NCBI RefSeq assembly: GCF_030409525.1
Contig: NZ_JAUFQB010000063.1
Location: 1 to 64,000, forward strand
DNA from: Kaistella yonginensis
GTDB taxonomy: Bacteria > Bacteroidota > Bacteroidia > Flavobacteriales > Weeksellaceae
Length of the DNA: 64,000 nt
Reading direction: 5' to 3'
The translations under genes were made by a program, and so were the position numbers. Under the pieces are notes generated by a model. It saw only the letters and a list, made by a program, of their open reading frames with translations, had not been told where the DNA came from and ran no database searches. This document shows, piece by piece, positions 9,869 to 18,242 of this stretch (position 1 is the first letter of the stretch; each line of letters opens with the position of its first letter).

Positions 9869-10430
9869 ATTTTTTTGTGTAGAGATAAAAACCTGCTTCC
9901 GAAGGATGATCCAAAACATAGTCCTCAGGGTTTTCTTTTCTTATGAGATTATAAATCAATAAATCTCCTGCTGCTGCGCCAGAAAAAAATATTCCAAGTA
10001 TCAAGATGAAAATATTTCCCACCGATATAGCATAAATGGCGGGGAGAATTCCCAAAATCACTAGCGGTGCTAATAAAGCAATGGTATATTGCTTTATCTT
10101 CAAAGGTTCTTTGCAATGACAATATGGAGTGAGCATTTTCCAGAGGATTCCGAATTTGATCGATCGAAAACCATTTTTAGCAAAAAACGCGAAGAATACT
10201 CCATGAATTAATTCGTGAATGATGATCCCACTGATTAAAATTATCAAAGGCAGTATGGCTAAATATTTTAGGTGATCAATTTCTAATTTTGGAAGTTCAA
10301 AACCCCATATTAAATAAAACGGAAGACCTAAAAGCAAAGTAAAACCAACTAGAAAAAGCAAACCAATTACATTTGCTTTAACTAAATCTATGGTTCTTTT
10401 TTCTTTATTGAAATTTTCAAAATTTAGCAT
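9867..10430 (-). CDS. DUF3267 membrane protein with HExxH motif
   Basis: Integral membrane protein of 187 residues with about four hydrophobic segments (roughly 20-42, 55-72, 115-132, 135-158). The HELIHG motif at residues 72-77, at the end of the second segment, is a zinc-metallopeptidase-like HExxH, as in the DUF3267 family of putative membrane peptidases. A second zinc ligand (Asp or Asn near the last segments) cannot be assigned with certainty. Function unknown. It lies downstream of the S46 peptidase gene but is separated from it by a strong terminator-like hairpin, so it may be transcribed on its own. Confidence 0.75.
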   Translation of the reverse strand: MLNFENFNKEKRTIDLVKANVIGLLFLVGFTLLLGLPFYLIWGFELPKLEIDHLKYLAILPLIILISGIIIHELIHGVFFAFFAKNGFRSIKFGILWKMLTPYCHCKEPLKIKQYTIALLAPLVILGILPAIYAISVGNIFILILGIFFSGAAAGDLLIYNLIRKENPEDYVLDHPSEAGFYLYTKK

Positions 10431-10455
10431 TATTGAATATTTATTTTAATTAAAA

Positions 10456-10482
10456 AATCCCGCTAAAAAATATGGCGGGATT
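10456..10482 (-). terminator. Terminator between the S46 peptidase and DUF3267 genes
   Basis: AATCCCGC (10456-10463) pairs with GCGGGATT (10475-10482). On the minus strand the stem is followed by a T run, placing it upstream of the DUF3267 gene. Read on that strand, however, it lies after the DUF3267 start side and before the end of the 10502 gene, so it best serves as terminator of the S46 gene. Confidence 0.7.
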
Positions 10483-10501
10483 ATTTTAATAATAATTGGT
10501 G

Positions 10502-12640
10502 TTATTTTACCAAAGTCATTTCACTAATTAGATGACCTGCTTTTCCGTATTTTTCGATGGTCCAAAGAACCATTCTCACATCTACGTTAATCGTTCGCTG
10601 TACTTTCGGATCGAAAATAATATCACCGCTTAAAGCTTCGCTATTTCCGTCAAAAGCTAAACCAAGCAGGTTTCCGTCGCCATCAAGAATTGGAGACCCA
10701 GAGTTACCACCGGTGATGTCGTTATCTGATAAGAAATTCACAGGCATAAATCCTTTTTTATCTGTATACTGTCCGAAATCTTTATTTTTAACCAAATCTA
10801 GAAATCTTTGTGGCAATTCAAATTCTTCGTCGCCTTTTTTATGTTTAGCTACCATTCCATAAATATCGGTATAGTAATTATTTTTTTCTTTGATTCCAGC
10901 ATAATTTCTGTCAGCTCTTTCAGGTAGGGTTGTTACTTTTCCTGTAGTCAGTCTCATTGTTGAGTTTGCATCTGGATAGAAAGCTGTATTTGGCTGTGAT
11001 TTTCTTAGACCATCTAAAAATAATCTGTTGTTTTTGGCAAAAGCATCATCAATTTTAGAGAATTTCTCCCCATTTAGCCTCTGGTCAGCTACAAATCCAT
11101 TGGCTAATTTCAATAAGGGATCAGCATCGATTTTTAAACGATCTGGATTGTTTACGAAACTCATCACTGCTTCTTTGTTTGCAAAAATAGAAGCGTAAGC
11201 CAAGGTCGAAAGATTTTTCGCATCAGCCGACAACAAGGTAGGAGAAGCTACTTCTTTGTTCACTCGCTGCTGATAAAGATTGACCATAGAATTCAACATT
11301 TCACCTTCCAGCTTTACATTAAATTTATCGTATACCCTATTGATTGCGTCGGTCACTTTGGTTTTCATAGCGACTTTACCTGCTTCATCTTGATCGGCAT
11401 AAGTATTAAGAAGAGAACCCAATTGGTAAGCAATAGTAATGTACTTGGCATTTCTTTGTAATTGTGAAGAATAGTTTCTTTCTACATTACGATCAGAAAT
11501 TTGCGAATAGTTTAATTGAATATCTTTTAAAATACCACCATAGATTTGCTCATTTTCTGGCAGTAAAGCCCAAGTCTGGAATTTTTTTTCTAAAGCTTGC
11601 TTTTCAACAATCGTTCCATTTTTAATCACGGCATCGATCGTACCTTGTCTGTTTTTCCAGTAATTGGCTACAGAAGCATATTGAGAAGCGTAGTCAATTT
11701 TAGTAGCCTGGTCTTGATCCATATACTTTTTCATAACATCCATGGCTACTTTAGAAGCTTCCACCCAAGCTGGATAATCTTTACTAACCATTTGCTCGAT
11801 TCCGTAAGAAGTCAAAAATCGATTCGTTCTTCCTGGAAAGCCTAAAATCATGGCAAAGTCTCCTGGTTTATATCCTCTTAAAGAAATAGGAAGCGCGTGT
11901 TTAGGTTTCATTGGCACATTCGTTGGCGAATATTCAGCAGGGTTACCATTTACATCTGCATACACTCTAAATACAGAAAAATCAACGGTATGTCTTGGCC
12001 ATTCCCAGTTATCGGTGTCGCCACCATATTTTCCTAGGGCATTTGGTGGAGTTCCTACCAACCTCACATCTTTAAAATCCTGATAAACAAAATAATAGAA
12101 TTCGTTTCCGTTATAAAAATCTCGTACTACTACGGTGTATTTTCCGTTTTCTGAATTTTCAGTTTGGATTAATTTATATTCTGCGTCGATGATATTTTTT
12201 CTTTCATCTGCAGTCATATTATTGTTGAGTTTGGCATTGATTCTAGCGGAAACATCATCCATTCTCACCATAAATCTAACTGATAGACCTTTTGACGGAA
12301 GCTCTTCGCTTCTTTTCATCGCCCAAAAACCATTGGTAAGGTGGTCTTTTTCTGGGGTTGAAAGTGCTGCGATATTTCCGTATCCACAGTGATGATTGGT
12401 AAAAAGTAAACCTTCTTTAGATACCATTTCCGCGGTACATCCACCTCCGAACTGTACGATAGCATCTTTTAAACTAGAATTATTGACCGAATAGATTTCA
12501 TCGGCAGTTAGTTTTAAACCGTCTTTTTTAAGATCGACTCCATTCAGTCTTTTGATCATGCTCAAAAGCCACATTCCCTCGTCTGCTTTTAACTGCAGGA
12601 AGCTCAACATAAACGTGAGCAATAAAAAAATTCTTTTCAT
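10502..12640 (-). CDS. S46 family dipeptidyl-peptidase, DPP7-type
   Basis: Exported serine exopeptidase of 712 residues that removes dipeptides from peptide N-termini in the periplasm, part of amino-acid nutrition in Bacteroidota. A signal peptide ends around 'LKA-D' (19/20). The catalytic His is in 'LLFTNHHCGYG' (H83/H84) and the nucleophile is Ser647 in 'GGNSGSP'. The residue 18 after the Ser is Gly665 ('LAFDGN'); in characterised enzymes Gly here marks DPP7 (hydrophobic or aliphatic P1), whereas Arg marks the acidic-specific DPP11. DPP7-type specificity is therefore the better call. Length is normal for S46. Confidence 0.93.
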   Translation of the reverse strand: MKRIFLLLTFMLSFLQLKADEGMWLLSMIKRLNGVDLKKDGLKLTADEIYSVNNSSLKDAIVQFGGGCTAEMVSKEGLLFTNHHCGYGNIAALSTPEKDHLTNGFWAMKRSEELPSKGLSVRFMVRMDDVSARINAKLNNNMTADERKNIIDAEYKLIQTENSENGKYTVVVRDFYNGNEFYYFVYQDFKDVRLVGTPPNALGKYGGDTDNWEWPRHTVDFSVFRVYADVNGNPAEYSPTNVPMKPKHALPISLRGYKPGDFAMILGFPGRTNRFLTSYGIEQMVSKDYPAWVEASKVAMDVMKKYMDQDQATKIDYASQYASVANYWKNRQGTIDAVIKNGTIVEKQALEKKFQTWALLPENEQIYGGILKDIQLNYSQISDRNVERNYSSQLQRNAKYITIAYQLGSLLNTYADQDEAGKVAMKTKVTDAINRVYDKFNVKLEGEMLNSMVNLYQQRVNKEVASPTLLSADAKNLSTLAYASIFANKEAVMSFVNNPDRLKIDADPLLKLANGFVADQRLNGEKFSKIDDAFAKNNRLFLDGLRKSQPNTAFYPDANSTMRLTTGKVTTLPERADRNYAGIKEKNNYYTDIYGMVAKHKKGDEEFELPQRFLDLVKNKDFGQYTDKKGFMPVNFLSDNDITGGNSGSPILDGDGNLLGLAFDGNSEALSGDIIFDPKVQRTINVDVRMVLWTIEKYGKAGHLISEMTLVK

Positions 12641-12698
12641 TTAATAATTTATTTAAGATGCTAATTTAAGAAATTCATTTTACTTGCAGGTAAAAAAA

Positions 12699-12725
12699 AA
12701 TGGATGAGAAAAATTCTCACCCATT
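12699..12725 (-). terminator. Terminator after the T9SS cargo gene
   Basis: AATGGATGAGAA (12699-12710) pairs with TTCTCACCCATT (12714-12725) with one mismatch. On the minus strand it is followed by a nine-T run. Confidence 0.8.
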
Positions 12726-12746
12726 CCATAGAAAATAATATGAAGA

Positions 12747-14108
12747 TTATTTTTTCATTAATTTAGTTGTTTCAACAGCTCCACCACCATAGAATACTTG
12801 TAAAATATAAGTTCCTTTTGCTAAAGAAGAAACGTTAACTTGATTAGTGCCTTTGAAAGATTTTACTTTTTTTCCAGTCATATCAAAAATATTAATTACT
12901 TCGATTGATTTCTTAGCAGTTACAGAAACCACATCAACAGCCGGGTTTGGATATACCTGTAATCCTGCTTTCACTGCGTTGTTTGAAACACCTAACAAAG
13001 AGCCATTAAATTTGAGAATCCCTTTTACTCCACCCGGACCATCGCTAAATTGACCAGCCCAACCTGTTGTCACATTTAAAAAATCCACTTTCCCTCTTTG
13101 TGAGCCTGCATCAATTGCGGTCCATGTCTGACCGCCATCGGTAGAATAAGAAGACCCCAACCATTCAGGTCTTGGTTCTGCTGCCGTACCTGGATTAATT
13201 CCAGTAGATACATAAGTATTTGGAGTACCTGGAACATGAGTAATATCGCCAAAATACCAAGGCCCAGTAGGCGCCATTGCCGTCCAGCTGGCTCCACCAT
13301 TGGATGTTGAATACAGGACCGCGGATGTTGTTAAAGGATCATCTGCTCCGTCGACCGTCAGTAATAGTCCATTATTTGCGTCTTTAAAGGCAAAGCTTCC
13401 TGATGACCCAGAAGTAATCACTCCTCCAAAGTCATTCGCTGGCGACGGAGATACCGCCCAAGTTGTCCCGCGATCTGTAGATCGCATAATTCTACCGGTG
13501 CTTGTTCCTACCCACAAATTGTCACCTACTACAGCCTTCAAACCGACGTAGGTAAATTCATCGCCACTTTCAGGAGCGAGTGCTCCAGCAACGGGAGTCC
13601 AAGACGTTCCGCCATCATTGGTTTTAAACATTTCAAATTTGCCACTTAGCGGATCGCCACTGGTCCAGCCATTATTGGCATCCCAGAAATAAATATGGTT
13701 GGCAAAAGATCCCGCAGTATAACCCGATGTTTGCTGGTTCCACGAAGTACCGCCATTAATAGTTTTCCAAATTTTATTCGCATTTGGTCCTGTACCTGAA
13801 GGTGCTGTCACGATCCAAGCGGTATTTGCGTCGATTGCTGCAATATCAGAGATCAAAGCGTTCCCACCAAGTCCTGAAATAGCATTTGCTGTCCAAGTTG
13901 CCCCACCATTTACGGTTTTAGAAACAATTTTTGGGTAAGTTCCCCCTCCTGAACCATCGTAGGCAAAAATCCAAACGGTATTTGCGTCTACAATGACCAT
14001 TTCATCTACACCAAAATTTAATGGAAATTGCGTCGCTTGGTCTACCCATGTTTGAGCTTGAGAGACCATTGAAACTAGCGCAAAACCAGTTAGTAAAAGT
14101 TTTTTCAT
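12747..14108 (-). CDS. Secreted beta-propeller protein with T9SS sorting domain
   Basis: Predicted cell-surface or secreted protein of 453 residues from the ATG at 14108, where a typical signal peptide begins (MKKLLLTGFALVSMVSQAQ, cleavage near SQA-Q); an upstream in-frame start would add 30 residues before it. The body has repeated 'TWVVD/TWT' BNR/YCF48-like units ('NGGATWTA', 'NGGTSWNQ', 'NDGGTSWTP', 'DRGTTWAV', 'NGGASWTA', 'DGGQTWTA'), a sialidase-like propeller. The C-terminal ~75 residues ('LQVYPNPAVD', 'IFDMTGKKV', 'GTYILQV', ending KLMKK) form a type A T9SS sorting domain. This implies a PorU/gliding-type T9SS in the organism. Ligand or activity unknown. Confidence 0.88.
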   Translation of the reverse strand: MKKLLLTGFALVSMVSQAQTWVDQATQFPLNFGVDEMVIVDANTVWIFAYDGSGGGTYPKIVSKTVNGGATWTANAISGLGGNALISDIAAIDANTAWIVTAPSGTGPNANKIWKTINGGTSWNQQTSGYTAGSFANHIYFWDANNGWTSGDPLSGKFEMFKTNDGGTSWTPVAGALAPESGDEFTYVGLKAVVGDNLWVGTSTGRIMRSTDRGTTWAVSPSPANDFGGVITSGSSGSFAFKDANNGLLLTVDGADDPLTTSAVLYSTSNGGASWTAMAPTGPWYFGDITHVPGTPNTYVSTGINPGTAAEPRPEWLGSSYSTDGGQTWTAIDAGSQRGKVDFLNVTTGWAGQFSDGPGGVKGILKFNGSLLGVSNNAVKAGLQVYPNPAVDVVSVTAKKSIEVINIFDMTGKKVKSFKGTNQVNVSSLAKGTYILQVFYGGGAVETTKLMKK

Positions 14109-14267
14109 AATATTAAAAGTTAATTGATTTTTGGTAAAAAAAGGGATTAAACTAATAAAAACCAAAATAAATTGACACTTTTTTACTGTATCAACCAAAA
14201 AGATGAAGATGTAACATCTATAATTAAATCCTTTTTTCGTAGAATGCAGGGGATAGAATAGCTTTTT

Positions 14268-14717
14268 CTAAGGTTTCAGCATTTCCGAATGGGGAATATT
14301 ATCTTCCAAATAATTTTTTCCTGTGGGTAAAAATCCCATAGCGGAATAAAACTGGAGAAGATAATCTTGGGCAGAGATTCGGATGGAACTTTTTCTAAAT
14401 CTGGCTTCAACACTATGGATTGCCAAATTCATTAAGGTTTTACCTAAGGTCATTTTTCGAAAATTGGGGTTGGTTAAAACACGACCGATTGAGCTTTCAT
14501 CATATTTTAGCCCAGGTCCGAAAATTCTGCAGTAGGCCGCGACCTCACCCTCAGTCTCTGCCCAAAGATGGATTGCTTGGGGATCATAACCATCAATTTC
14601 AGGATAGGGACAGTTTTGTTCTACAACGAAAACCTCAATTCTTACTTTTAAGATTTGATGCAATTCTCGGGTTGAAAGTTCCTCGAAGGTTTTAATTTTC
14701 CAAGTGAGATTCTTCAT
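14268..14717 (-). CDS. GNAT acetyltransferase, ElaA-like
   Basis: Acetyl-CoA-dependent N-acyltransferase of 149 residues, close in character to ElaA: an N-terminal 'ELHQILKVRIEVFVVEQNCPYPEIDGYD' region, the acceptor-side 'HLWAE...AAYCRIFGPG' strand, and the acetyl-CoA loop region 'SSIGRVLTNPNFRKMTLGKTLM'. No partner gene suggests a substrate. It sits 25 bases downstream of engB and may be cotranscribed with it. Confidence 0.85.
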   Translation of the reverse strand: MKNLTWKIKTFEELSTRELHQILKVRIEVFVVEQNCPYPEIDGYDPQAIHLWAETEGEVAAYCRIFGPGLKYDESSIGRVLTNPNFRKMTLGKTLMNLAIHSVEARFRKSSIRISAQDYLLQFYSAMGFLPTGKNYLEDNIPHSEMLKP

Positions 14718-14742
14718 GTTTGAAAACCAAATAAATTACATT

Positions 14743-15360
14743 TTAAAACTTAACATGGTTGTTCAACAAGAACTCGTTGGTTTTTGAAATGAAATCAAGA
14801 ATGGCATCGCCACCTGTTTTTTTCTCTGCGGAGGTAATATAGGTTTCCGGCAAGTCTTCCCACGTTTTTAGTAATTCTGTTTTGTAATGTTCCACATTTT
14901 TAGCGATCACATTGGGTTTCAACTTATCTGATTTGGTGAAAATAATTGAAAATGGGATTCCATTTTCTCCACACCATTCGATAAATTCAACATCGATAAT
15001 TTGTGGCGTATGTCGGGAATCGACTAAAATGAAAAGATTCACCAGGTTTTTTCTGTTTAAAATATAATTGGTGATTAATTTTTCAAAATCTTTTCTCATC
15101 GTTTTAGAAACCCGCGCATAACCGTACCCTGGTAAATCGGTCAGGTACCATTTTTCATTAATAATAAAATGGTTAATTAATTGCGTTTTTCCAGGCGTTC
15201 TGGAAGTCTTGGCTAAATCCTTATAGTTCATCATCGCATTAATCAACGAAGATTTACCTACGTTTGATCTTCCGATAAAAGCGTATTCGGGTAGCTCACC
15301 TTCCGGGCAGTCTTGCCATCGATCACTGCTTTTTACAAATTCTGCTGTTTTGATAACCAT
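14743..15360 (-). CDS. engB: Ribosome biogenesis GTPase EngB (YihA/YsxC)
   Basis: Small GTPase of 205 residues required for 50S subunit assembly. All G motifs are visible: G1 'GRSNVGKSS' at 30-38, G2 around 'SRTPGKTQ', G3 'DLPGYG', G4 'TKSD' and a G5-like 'TSA'. Length is typical. It is followed by the ElaA-like gene, and upstream of it lies the terminator of an alpha/beta hydrolase gene on the same strand. Confidence 0.95.
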   Translation of the reverse strand: MVIKTAEFVKSSDRWQDCPEGELPEYAFIGRSNVGKSSLINAMMNYKDLAKTSRTPGKTQLINHFIINEKWYLTDLPGYGYARVSKTMRKDFEKLITNYILNRKNLVNLFILVDSRHTPQIIDVEFIEWCGENGIPFSIIFTKSDKLKPNVIAKNVEHYKTELLKTWEDLPETYITSAEKKTGGDAILDFISKTNEFLLNNHVKF

Positions 15361-15393
15361 AATTAATATTGTTTAAAATGTAATTAAATAAAA

Positions 15394-15415
15394 AATGGAA
15401 GAATAAACTTCCATT
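15394..15415 (-). terminator. Terminator after the alpha/beta hydrolase gene
   Basis: AATGGAAG (15394-15401) pairs with CTTCCATT (15408-15415); on the minus strand a T-rich run follows. It separates the hydrolase gene from engB. Confidence 0.7.
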
Positions 15416-15418
15416 GAA

Positions 15419-16183
15419 CTACTTTTTTGTTTTTTGCAACCAGGAATATAATATTTCATTAAATTCATTAGGCTTTTCCATCATAGCAGCATGGCCACAT
15501 TCTTCAATCCAAAATAAATCGGAATTGGGTAATGATTTATGCATATCAACTGCCACTTCTGGTGGGGTTACATTGTCTTGTTTTCCCCAAATTAAACATA
15601 CAGGAATGGTGATTTTCGGCAAATCATTCAACATATTATGTTTAATTGCGCTTCTTGCGAGCATTACTGTTTTTATTCCTTTCATTCTGTCATTAACAAC
15701 AGAAAAAACTTCTTCAACCAATTCGGAGGTTGCCACTTTCGGATCAAAAAACACTTCTTCTGTTTTTTTGCGGATATATTCTTTATCGCTTTTTCTCGGG
15801 AAACTGTCTCCAAAAGATCTTTCATATAAACCGGAACTACCTGTAAGGACTAGGTTTTCAACCAAGTCTGGTCTTGCTAAAGTCAGAATTAAACCAACAT
15901 GTCCTCCCATTGAATTCCCAACAATAGTGGCGGGTTTACCTACTTTTTCTTCAATAAATTTAGAAACATGCTTCGCAATTGTTGTAAGATTGGTGTTGAG
16001 TACAGGCAAATCATAGATCGGAAGAACTGGGACGAAAACCTGGTATCCTCTGGTTGCAAAATATTCAACCGTATTGTCGAAATTGCTTAAACCACCCATT
16101 AGCCCGTGTAATAAAATCACCGGATCTCCTTCTCCTGCTTCTATAAAAGCAAACTTCTTATCTTTTTTTGTTTTGAATATCAT
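15419..16183 (-). CDS. Alpha/beta hydrolase (MhpC-like)
   Basis: Cytosolic alpha/beta-hydrolase fold protein of 254 residues with no signal peptide. The oxyanion region is 'LLHGLMGG' (24-31), the nucleophile elbow G89-N-S91-M-G93, the acid probably the Asp of 'WGKQDNVTP' and the base the His of 'CGHAAMME'. It belongs to the broad MhpC/epoxide hydrolase/lipase group and its substrate cannot be told. It is divergent from the dcw cluster across a 246-base gap. Confidence 0.85.
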   Translation of the reverse strand: MIFKTKKDKKFAFIEAGEGDPVILLHGLMGGLSNFDNTVEYFATRGYQVFVPVLPIYDLPVLNTNLTTIAKHVSKFIEEKVGKPATIVGNSMGGHVGLILTLARPDLVENLVLTGSSGLYERSFGDSFPRKSDKEYIRKKTEEVFFDPKVATSELVEEVFSVVNDRMKGIKTVMLARSAIKHNMLNDLPKITIPVCLIWGKQDNVTPPEVAVDMHKSLPNSDLFWIEECGHAAMMEKPNEFNEILYSWLQKTKK

Positions 16184-16205
16184 AAATTTTCGCTATCAGC
16201 GTGTG

Positions 16206-16213
16206 CAAAAATA
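16206..16213 (-). promoter_or_regulatory. -7 promoter element for the alpha/beta hydrolase gene
   Basis: CAAAAATA on the plus strand is TATTTTTG on the minus strand (TAnnTTTG), 23 bases before the ATG at 16183. Confidence 0.5.
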
Positions 16214-16375
16214 CAAATTAAACGCCAAATTAAATTTATTTAACCTTATTTATCAATTAAATTTAAATATTTTCAGCAGAACTCACAACTTCGTTTCTTA
16301 AAAAACCAAATCATTTTTTAACTGGTTTTTAATCAAGATGTTAATATAAAAATCAAAACTTATTAACATTAAGTC

Positions 16376-16395
16376 AAAAAGTGGGAAAAAGTGGG
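16376..16395 (+). promoter_or_regulatory. Probable MraZ operator: tandem GTGGG boxes
   Basis: Two exact copies of the 10-mer AAAAAGTGGG in tandem (16376-16385, 16386-16395), so GTGGG boxes recur with a 5-base spacer. A degenerate third box (TTGGA, 16401-16405) keeps the same 10-base register. MraZ is known to bind TGGGN direct repeats with 5-base spacing upstream of its own gene, so this is very probably the autoregulatory operator of the dcw cluster. Confidence 0.75.
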
Positions 16396-16415
16396 AGCTT
16401 TTGGAAATTTTTATA

Positions 16416-16423
16416 TAAATTTG
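16416..16423 (+). promoter_or_regulatory. -7 promoter element of the dcw cluster
   Basis: TAAATTTG matches TAnnTTTG exactly and ends only 6 bases before the mraZ ATG at 16430, so the transcript would be nearly leaderless. The MraZ boxes lie directly upstream. Confidence 0.65.
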
Positions 16424-16429
16424 TCCCAA

Positions 16430-16900
16430 ATGAAGAATTTCATCGGGACATATGAATGCAGAATAGACGACAAGGGTCGCCTCAAACTCCCTTCATCTCT
16501 AGTTAAACAGATGGAGAATTTTGGCGATGGGTCCTTTGTGGTCAAACGTGCTGTATTTCAACCCTGTCTGGAGGTTTACCCAATGCAAGGTTGGGAACAA
16601 CTGATGAATAAACTCAATAAACTCAACCGTTTCATCAAAAAAAATGCTGATTTCATAAGAATGTTTACCGCGGGTGTAAAAATCGTGGAGGCTGATAATG
16701 CTGGTAGGTTACAAATTTCCAAAGACCTTACCCATTTTGCAAACCTTAAAAAAGAAATTGTAATTACAAGCGCTGGTGAACTTTTTGAAATTTGGGATAA
16801 AGAAGCGTATGAACGGGTGATCAGTACTTCCGAAGATGATTTTGCAAAATTGGCCGAAGAAGTGATGGGCGAGATTAGTTTCGATGAAGAGAAACCATAA
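16430..16900 (+). CDS. mraZ: Transcriptional regulator MraZ
   Basis: DNA-binding repressor of the division and cell wall cluster, 156 residues from the ATG at 16430 (MKNFIGTYECRIDDKGRLKLPSS). The upstream GTG at 16391 would place the start inside the operator and upstream of the promoter element, so it is rejected. Two AbrB-like double-psi barrels are visible: the first with 'IDDKGRLKLPSSL', the second with 'VEADNAGRLQISKDL'. In the family these DxxGRxxxP motifs make up the DNA-contacting faces. It is the first gene of the cluster, 36 bases ahead of rsmH. Confidence 0.95.
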   Translation: MKNFIGTYECRIDDKGRLKLPSSLVKQMENFGDGSFVVKRAVFQPCLEVYPMQGWEQLMNKLNKLNRFIKKNADFIRMFTAGVKIVEADNAGRLQISKDLTHFANLKKEIVITSAGELFEIWDKEAYERVISTSEDDFAKLAEEVMGEISFDEEKP

Positions 16901-16936
16901 ACCAGTTGAAAATTATTAAAACACTAATTAGAAAAA

Positions 16937-17830
16937 ATGTATCACAATCCTGTTTTGCTAAAAAAAAGCGTCGATGATTTAGTCACAAATCCTGACGGGA
17001 TCTACGTGGATTGTACCTTCGGAGGTGGTGGCCATTCTCGTGAAATTCTAAGCCGGCTTTCTGAAAAGGGGAAGTTGTACGCTTTTGATCAAGATTTAGA
17101 TGCATTAAACAATACCATTGACGATGCAAGATTTACCCTTATCAATCAGAATTTTAGATTTTTAGAAAATGCTTTATTAATGTATGGTGTTTCTCGAGTT
17201 GATGGTGTATTAGCAGATTTCGGTGTTTCTTCTCATCAGTTTGATGAAGCAGATCGTGGCTTTTCAACTAGAAGCAATGCTCCTTTAGACATGCGAATGA
17301 ATGTGATGCAGCTTTTAGATGCTAAAAAAATTATTAACGAATACGAAGAGGATCATCTCGCAGATATTTTATTTCAATATGGTGAAATCCGCGAATCCCG
17401 AAAATTAGCACGTGAAATCGCACACCACCGAAAACTAAAACCCATTGAAACGACGGAAGATTTAAAAAAACTCTTCAGCTATATTCCGCAATTCAAGCAA
17501 AACAAAGTTTATGCACAGATTTTTCAAGCCATAAGAATTGAAGTCAATCAAGAATTAGAAGCTTTGAAAGAAATGCTTTTGCAAGCCCATCGAATTTTAA
17601 AACCGGAAGGGAGATTGGTTGCAATTTCTTACCACTCACTAGAGGATCGATTGGTTAAACGATTTTTGAAAAATGGAATGTTTGAAGGCGAACCTGCCAG
17701 AGATATTTATGGAAATTACGCCAAGACGTTTGATCTTTTACAAACAAAAGCAGTGATTCCGAATCGCCAAGAAATAGAAGAAAACTCGCGAGCGAGAAGT
17801 GCAAAATTAAGAACAGGAATTAAAATATAA
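16937..17830 (+). CDS. rsmH: 16S rRNA (cytosine-1402-N4)-methyltransferase RsmH (MraW)
   Basis: SAM-dependent methyltransferase of 297 residues that modifies C1402 in the ribosomal P site. 'YHNPVLL' at the start, the SAM motif 'YVDCTFGGGGHSREIL', 'ADFGVSSHQFDEADRGFSTRSNAPLDMRM' and 'AISYHSLEDRLVKRF' are all diagnostic. Length and position after mraZ are standard. A hairpin (17831-17864) lies between it and ftsL. Confidence 0.97.
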   Translation: MYHNPVLLKKSVDDLVTNPDGIYVDCTFGGGGHSREILSRLSEKGKLYAFDQDLDALNNTIDDARFTLINQNFRFLENALLMYGVSRVDGVLADFGVSSHQFDEADRGFSTRSNAPLDMRMNVMQLLDAKKIINEYEEDHLADILFQYGEIRESRKLAREIAHHRKLKPIETTEDLKKLFSYIPQFKQNKVYAQIFQAIRIEVNQELEALKEMLLQAHRILKPEGRLVAISYHSLEDRLVKRFLKNGMFEGEPARDIYGNYAKTFDLLQTKAVIPNRQEIEENSRARSAKLRTGIKI

Positions 17831-17864
17831 GCAATCAGCAATATATTTAACCATTACTGATTGC
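17831..17864 (+). repeat. Inverted repeat between rsmH and ftsL
   Basis: GCAATCAG (17831-17838) and CTGATTGC (17857-17864) form an 8-bp stem with an 18-base loop. No T tract follows, so it is not a standard terminator; it may be a pause or processing site, or a remnant of a simple repeat. Confidence 0.45.
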
Positions 17865-17876
17865 TCATTAAAAGAT

Positions 17877-18242
17877 ATGGCAAAAAGACCTGCAAATCGT
17901 CCACAAAAAAAACTCACTTTTATTGATATTATAAAAGGGAATTTTTTGAACCGCGATGAAGTGACCATTCATTATCGGTATTTTTTACTGGTGTTTTTTT
18001 TATTGATGATTATGATTTATAGCAACCATTTGGTGAGCACAAAAATCGAAAAGGTTAATGATTTGAAAGAGCAAACAGAAGAATATAAATCGAGAAATGC
18101 GTTTGCACAAAGCAGACTCATTAAAGTTAAATTAGAGTCAGAATTAGGGAAAGAAATGGTGCAGGATTCTTTGCTATCATTAGAAAATCATCCACATAAA
18201 ATATTGATAAAACTAGACAGTTTAGATGGCGGTACAAAATGA
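17877..18242 (+). CDS. FtsL-like divisome protein
   Basis: Bitopic membrane protein of 121 residues in the standard ftsL position. A basic cytosolic N-terminus (residues 1-35, 'MAKRPANRPQKK') precedes a single transmembrane segment at about 36-53 and a short periplasmic region with heptad-like coiled-coil character ('IEKVNDLKEQTEEYKSRNAF'). FtsL acts with FtsQ/FtsB as a scaffold for FtsW and the septal PBP. Sequence similarity in this family is weak, so the call rests on topology and position. Its end overlaps the PBP start by 17 bases in another frame. Confidence 0.8.
   Translation: MAKRPANRPQKKLTFIDIIKGNFLNRDEVTIHYRYFLLVFFLLMIMIYSNHLVSTKIEKVNDLKEQTEEYKSRNAFAQSRLIKVKLESELGKEMVQDSLLSLENHPHKILIKLDSLDGGTK

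Noticed and set aside
16391-16429. GTG start of mraZ at 16391
   Set aside because: It lies within the MraZ boxes and upstream of the promoter element; the ATG at 16430 gives the normal MraZ N-terminus.
18226-18242. Frameshift between ftsL and the PBP gene
   Set aside because: Both products are complete with their expected ends; the 17-base overlap in different frames is an ordinary operon overlap.
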